This document shows positions 33,799-37,523 of a stretch of DNA of 37,523 nucleotides, one piece after another. Numbering within the stretch: position 1 is the stretch's first letter; each line of letters begins with the position of its first letter. The translations under genes were made by a program, and so were the position numbers. This stretch comes from Crenothrix sp. D3 (lineage in GTDB: Bacteria > Pseudomonadota > Gammaproteobacteria > Methylococcales > Methylomonadaceae), in NCBI GenBank assembly GCA_002134785.1, contig MBQZ01000024.1:1-37523 (forward strand). Reading direction: 5' to 3'. The notes beneath the pieces are model-generated. The model was not told the origin of the DNA. It searched no databases and saw nothing but the letters and a program-made list of their open reading frames with translations.

Positions 33799-35787
33799 TT
33801 GAATTTACTGCATCTTTTCACACCACACCATAGTGGAATCACATTGTATGGTTCTTACGATACAAGTTTAGTTTTACTTTCTGTCATTATCTCTTGCCTA
33901 GGCGTTTATGCCACTCTAGGCATAGCAGATCGTATGCGTGCGTTAGACAATAATCCGCTGACTGAAAAAATATGGTTAAGTGCAGGCTCATTAACGCTGG
34001 GGACGGGAATATGGGCGATGCACTTTATTGGTATGCTAGCCTTTACCTTAAAAACTGCCGAAGATACCTCCATCACCGTTTTATACGATCTTGCAACGAC
34101 GTTATGCTCAGTTGTGCCTGCTATTCTAGCAGGGGTGATTGTCGTAAACATTGCCAGCCGTAGAACTGTCAATCAAAAAAGACTGTTATTTTACGGTGTA
34201 TTGATGGGCGCAGGTATAGGCGTGATGCACTACATTGGCATGATGGCAATGCAAAGTGATAAAGAGCTGATTATGCTCATAGACATGACGGGTTTTCTTG
34301 TTTCGGTGATCGTTGCCGCTATGCTGGGTATTACCTCACTCTATGCTAATAAGGTATTAAGCACTGATAAATATACCCGCACCAAATGGGCCAAAATAGT
34401 GTCCGCAATTACCATGGGATTTGCAGGTGCAGCCATGCACTATATTGCTATGTCATCGACCACTTTTTCTTTAGGTAATCATTCAATTAACGACACTGAT
34501 TTTTTATTAAATCCGCAATATCTAACATTGGGAATCAGTCTAGCAGCGTTTTTTATTATTTCATTAGCGATAGTAGTGACTGTTGTTGATATACGTCTGG
34601 AAAAAGCCGCCTTATCAGAACAAACCAGTCGCACGCATACCTTAGCCGCCATTGAAAGTATTCCCAATGCGTTTGGTTTATATGATATGCAGGACAATTT
34701 AATTGTTTGTAATAATATGTATCGTAATTTAATGAGTACCGAACATTTTAAAGTTAAAGAAGGTATACATTTTAAAGATTTAATTCAAAATCTAGCAGAC
34801 AATCAATTAATTTTTGGCACTGAGCGTGGTGAAGAATGGATAAAAGACCGTCTAGCCAGTCATTACAATCCGAAAGGCGATTTTATTCACCACTGGAAAA
34901 GTGATAAATGGATGCAAGTCAGTGAACGTCGGGTATGGAATGTGGGTACAGTCGCAATACATACTGATATTACTGAGCTAAAACACACTGAACAAGAACT
35001 GGAACAAGCCATGCAAAAAGCCCAGCAAGCGCAGCTTATTGCTGAACAGGCTAATACGGCTAAAAGTGCTTTTTTAGCTAATATGTCACATGAATTAAGA
35101 ACACCGATGAATGCCATTATTGGTTATAGTGAAATGTTACTTGAAGAAGCTGAAGACTTAGGACAAAAGGATTTTATTGCTGATTTAACTAAAATTCGTA
35201 TTGCGGGTAAACATTTACTCGATGTCATTAATAATATTTTGGATATATCTAAAATAGAAGCGGGAAAAATGGAAATTTATCCTGAAAACTTTGATTTAAC
35301 TAAAGCCATTCATGAAATAGCATCTACCATTCAACCGTTATTAGACAAAAAAACAAACAAATTAATTATTGATATAGAAGATAATATTGGCACGCTTTAT
35401 ACCGATTTAACCAAAGTAAAACAGGCTTTATTCAATTTATTAAGTAATGCCAATAAATTTACCGATATGGGTAAAATTAATCTGACAATTTACAAAATAA
35501 TCGATAATGGTAATGGCTGGATACTATTCAGCGTTAAAGATACAGGTATAGGCATGACAGCAGAACAATTAGATAAAGTATTTGAAGCCTTTACTCAAGC
35601 AGATAATTCCACAACGCGTAAATATGGTGGTACTGGATTAGGATTAACGATTACTAAAAAGTTTTGTAATATACTGGGCGGTAGTATTGAAGCAAACAGT
35701 TTAGTAGGGCAAGGATCAGAATTTATTATTAAATTACCTACTTTTTATAAAAAAGTGACCAAAAAGTTTATGGAGCTAGAAGAATGA
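33799..35787 (+). CDS. MHYT-domain sensor histidine kinase
   Basis: The 662-residue protein begins at TTG (33799), the only start that keeps the first membrane helix. Seven helices fill about 20-255 and include three MHYT-type motifs: MHFIGM (His75), MHYIGM (His144) and MHYIAM (His214). Such a domain was proposed to bind copper and to sense O2, CO or NO. A PAS-like region follows (about 275-395), then a coiled coil (400-425), HisKA with phosphoacceptor His431 (MSHELRTPMN) and HATPase with DTGIGM and GGTGLGL. The stop overlaps the next gene (ATGA). It has no receiver of its own; the adjacent receiver gene probably takes the phosphate. Confidence 0.94.
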   Translation: MNLLHLFTPHHSGITLYGSYDTSLVLLSVIISCLGVYATLGIADRMRALDNNPLTEKIWLSAGSLTLGTGIWAMHFIGMLAFTLKTAEDTSITVLYDLATTLCSVVPAILAGVIVVNIASRRTVNQKRLLFYGVLMGAGIGVMHYIGMMAMQSDKELIMLIDMTGFLVSVIVAAMLGITSLYANKVLSTDKYTRTKWAKIVSAITMGFAGAAMHYIAMSSTTFSLGNHSINDTDFLLNPQYLTLGISLAAFFIISLAIVVTVVDIRLEKAALSEQTSRTHTLAAIESIPNAFGLYDMQDNLIVCNNMYRNLMSTEHFKVKEGIHFKDLIQNLADNQLIFGTERGEEWIKDRLASHYNPKGDFIHHWKSDKWMQVSERRVWNVGTVAIHTDITELKHTEQELEQAMQKAQQAQLIAEQANTAKSAFLANMSHELRTPMNAIIGYSEMLLEEAEDLGQKDFIADLTKIRIAGKHLLDVINNILDISKIEAGKMEIYPENFDLTKAIHEIASTIQPLLDKKTNKLIIDIEDNIGTLYTDLTKVKQALFNLLSNANKFTDMGKINLTIYKIIDNGNGWILFSVKDTGIGMTAEQLDKVFEAFTQADNSTTRKYGGTGLGLTITKKFCNILGGSIEANSLVGQGSEFIIKLPTFYKKVTKKFMELEE

Positions 35788-36149
35788 TAACCATTTTAAT
35801 TGTCGAAGATAATGAAATGAATCTGGATATGCTTTCACGTCGTCTTAGCCGACGCGGTTATGAAATTATTACCGCTATGGACGGTGAAAAAGGCATTGAA
35901 TTAGCCATTAATCATTTACCTCATTTAATTTTAATGGATATGAGTTTACCCATTATAGATGGATGGGAAGCCACACAAAAAGTTAAAGCACATCAAGCAA
36001 CCGCCCATATTCCTATTATTGCGTTAACCGCTCACGTCATGGAAAGTGATAGACAAAAAGCGTTAATTGCAGGCTGTGATGATTATGATACTAAGCCCAT
36101 TGAAATAGAAAGATTATTGGGGAAAATTCAAGCGTTACTTAAACAATAA
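35784..36149 (+). CDS. Single-domain response regulator (CheY/DivK-like receiver)
   Basis: A 121-residue receiver: [14 protein letters not shown] at the start (Glu8, Asp9), phosphoacceptor Asp52 in [13 protein letters not shown], Thr in ALTAHV and Lys in YDTKPIE. There is no output domain. The ATGA overlap with the kinase gene makes it the likely first phosphate acceptor. The next gene starts 10 nt after its stop. Confidence 0.95.
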   Translation: MITILIVEDNEMNLDMLSRRLSRRGYEIITAMDGEKGIELAINHLPHLILMDMSLPIIDGWEATQKVKAHQATAHIPIIALTAHVMESDRQKALIAGCDDYDTKPIEIERLLGKIQALLKQ

Positions 36150-36159
36150 AAGATTATTT

Positions 36160-37523
36160 ATGAAAACAAATGACTGCATCACTATTCAAATTAATTCAAA
36201 AAGCCGTCATGATTTATTAACGCCTGTTAATCAAATTATTGGTTACAGCGAAATGTTAGCGGAAGATGTAAATAAGACAGGCGAAACTCAATATTTAACT
36301 GATTTAAAAAAAATCACGCTAGCAGGAAAAAATTTAGCAGAAATTATTAATCAACTATTTACCAATGAAGTAAAAAATAATTTAAATGAAAATATTATCC
36401 CCATTCCTACAGAAATTATTTATACAGAAAATAGCGATAACAATTTAACGGGAAAAATTTTAATTGTAGATGATATTGATGAGAATCGAGATATATTATT
36501 CAGACGATTAACAAGGCGCGGCTATCACTGTGATATAGCAGAAAATGGTGCAATCGCTTTATTAAAAATTAATCAAGAAAAATTCGACTTGGTTTTATTA
36601 GACATAACAATGCCAGAAATTGATGGTTATACAGTATTACAAACCATGAAAGCCAATGCTATGTTACGCAATATTCCAGTCATTATGATTTCTGCCATTA
36701 CTGAAATTGACAGTGTTGTGCGTTGTATTGAAATGGGTGCAGAGGATTATTTAACAAAACCGTTTAACGCCACTTTATTATATGCCAGAGTACACGCCTG
36801 TTTAGATAAAAAACGCCTACTCGAACAGGAAAAAAATTACCTATCAGAACGATTACAAACCGAAGCAACCTTAGAAAGGCATCGTTCTTTAGCGCAAATG
36901 GTAGCAGGCGTAGCACATGAAATTAATACCCCACTTGGCATAATTAATACAGCGGCTACTATATTAGATAGTAGGGTAAAAAATAGAGATATTAGCGATT
37001 TGTTTTCTGATAATAAAGAAGCATTAGAAGATATTATGGAGGCGACTGATTTAATTAAAAGGAATATTACTCGTGCGCATAATTTGGCTAGCGAAATGGT
37101 CTTGCTGGCCTTGGTGGATGATAAGTCAGAAGCTGGTAAATTGGCGCGTGAAAATGGCTTAACCCGTAGCGCATTAGAAGCTGCGATCAAAGGTGTGCGT
37201 GGCGGTGCCAATGTTGACTCTCCCGAAGCAGAAGGCCAGCGCGAAGCCTTGAAAAAGTACACCTTAGATCTAACCGAACGTGCGCGTCTTGGTAAGCTTG
37301 ACCCTGTGATTGGTCGTGACGACGAAATTCGTCGTGCGATACAGATTTTGCAACGTCGCAGCAAGAATAATCCTGTATTGATAGGCGAACCCGGCGTCGG
37401 TAAAACCGCGATTGTTGAGGGCTTGGCGCAGCGTATCGTGAATGGCGAAGTGCCCGACAGCTTGAAATCAAAACGCGTCCTTTCACTCGATACGGCAGCT
37501 TTGTTGGCGGGTGCAAAGTTCCG
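36160..37523 (+). CDS. Histidine kinase/receiver protein joined in frame to a ClpB fragment (open to window end)
   Basis: No stop occurs from the ATG at 36160 to 37523. Residues 1-70 resemble a HisKA helix ([17 protein letters not shown], His17) without an ATPase domain. Residues 98-215 are a receiver (Asp104-105, Asp148, Lys200). Residues 230-307 are a second HisKA with HEINTP (His253). From residue 310 (37087) the frame reads [13 protein letters not shown], then [31 protein letters not shown] and the first Walker A GEPGVGKT (409-416): this is ClpB from the middle of its N-domain onward. The first 85 or so residues of ClpB and the HATPase expected for a kinase are missing. Base composition also changes sharply. 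It is either an assembly join or a true rearrangement; only the kinase and ClpB parts taken separately are certain. Confidence 0.85.
   Translation, partial: MKTNDCITIQINSKSRHDLLTPVNQIIGYSEMLAEDVNKTGETQYLTDLKKITLAGKNLAEIINQLFTNEVKNNLNENIIPIPTEIIYTENSDNNLTGKILIVDDIDENRDILFRRLTRRGYHCDIAENGAIALLKINQEKFDLVLLDITMPEIDGYTVLQTMKANAMLRNIPVIMISAITEIDSVVRCIEMGAEDYLTKPFNATLLYARVHACLDKKRLLEQEKNYLSERLQTEATLERHRSLAQMVAGVAHEINTPLGIINTAATILDSRVKNRDISDLFSDNKEALEDIMEATDLIKRNITRAHNLASEMVLLALVDDKSEAGKLARENGLTRSALEAAIKGVRGGANVDSPEAEGQREALKKYTLDLTERARLGKLDPVIGRDDEIRRAIQILQRRSKNNPVLIGEPGVGKTAIVEGLAQRIVNGEVPDSLKSKRVLSLDTAALLAGAKF
37087..37523 (+). other. clpB: ClpB-derived segment (N-domain end to NBD1 Walker A)
   Basis: The translated segment matches the highly conserved ClpB core: [20 protein letters not shown] and Walker A GEPGVGKT, then [20 protein letters not shown]. 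ClpB is the ATP-driven disaggregase that works with DnaK. The 5' end of a normal clpB (about 85 codons) is not present, and the reading frame continues upstream into a histidine kinase. GC is 31 of 60 bases at 37261-37320, against 14 of 60 at 36961-37020. Confidence 0.85.

Noticed and set aside
36837-37364. Minus-strand frame of 175 residues at the kinase-ClpB junction
   Set aside because: It reads through the complement of both the kinase and ClpB codons; no motif. It does not support an independent gene across the join.

Overview
The window reads as a chromosomal segment of a gammaproteobacterium. The plsX-fabH-fabD-fabG-acpP-fabF series running on to pabC-mltG-tmk, a fused kinase/GNAT-type argA, cpdA, rppH and a ruvX-pyrR-pyrB-pyrC' operon are all typical of that class. 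The moderate to low GC, the many sensory proteins, a Uma2 gene and abundant short palindromic repeats would suit a Thiotrichales/Beggiatoa-like or Methylococcales-like organism, but this is an inference from gene content, not a firm assignment.

Layout. 1-161: 5' part of an IS30-type transposase. 275-4346: an accessory cassette, all on the minus strand. It holds a WYL-domain regulator, then a tight operon of a divergent uracil-DNA-glycosylase-like protein and two glycine/alanine-rich putative membrane proteins. Two nearly identical 19-bp inverted repeats lie in front of the regulator and in front of the operon, so this looks like a self-contained, WYL-controlled unit. It is the best candidate in the window for an undescribed (possibly anti-phage) system. 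4581-10973: ilvD, an unknown lipoprotein, argA, cpdA, rppH and a HAD phosphatase. 11015-14257: a 1080-residue protein with an ethylene-receptor-like membrane domain joined to PAS, GGDEF and EAL domains. 14258-14862: repeats and an IS3 relic. 14863-25230: yceD-rpmF-plsX-fab-acpP-fabF, then two accessory genes set between copies of one palindromic repeat, then pabC-mltG-tmk. 25417-28624: the minus-strand ruvX-pyrR-pyrB-pyrC' operon, whose dihydroorotase-like member lacks its metal-binding histidines. 28625-30486: an IS66 relic, a tiny membrane protein and a PDC-type membrane sensor.

31037-37523 is a signalling region. An orphan HoxX (the enzyme that makes CO for hydrogenase maturation) forms a transcription unit with an unusual response regulator. 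It is followed by an MHYT-domain hybrid-like histidine kinase, a single-domain receiver and a kinase/receiver protein. Because MHYT domains have been proposed to sense diatomic gases, a CO-linked signalling role for this HoxX is an attractive but unproven idea.

The last reading frame (from 36160) is open to the window end but changes identity at about 37081-37092. Upstream it is an AT-rich histidine kinase, downstream it is the middle of ClpB, joined in frame. An assembly chimera or a recent rearrangement should be considered before treating it as a true fusion protein.
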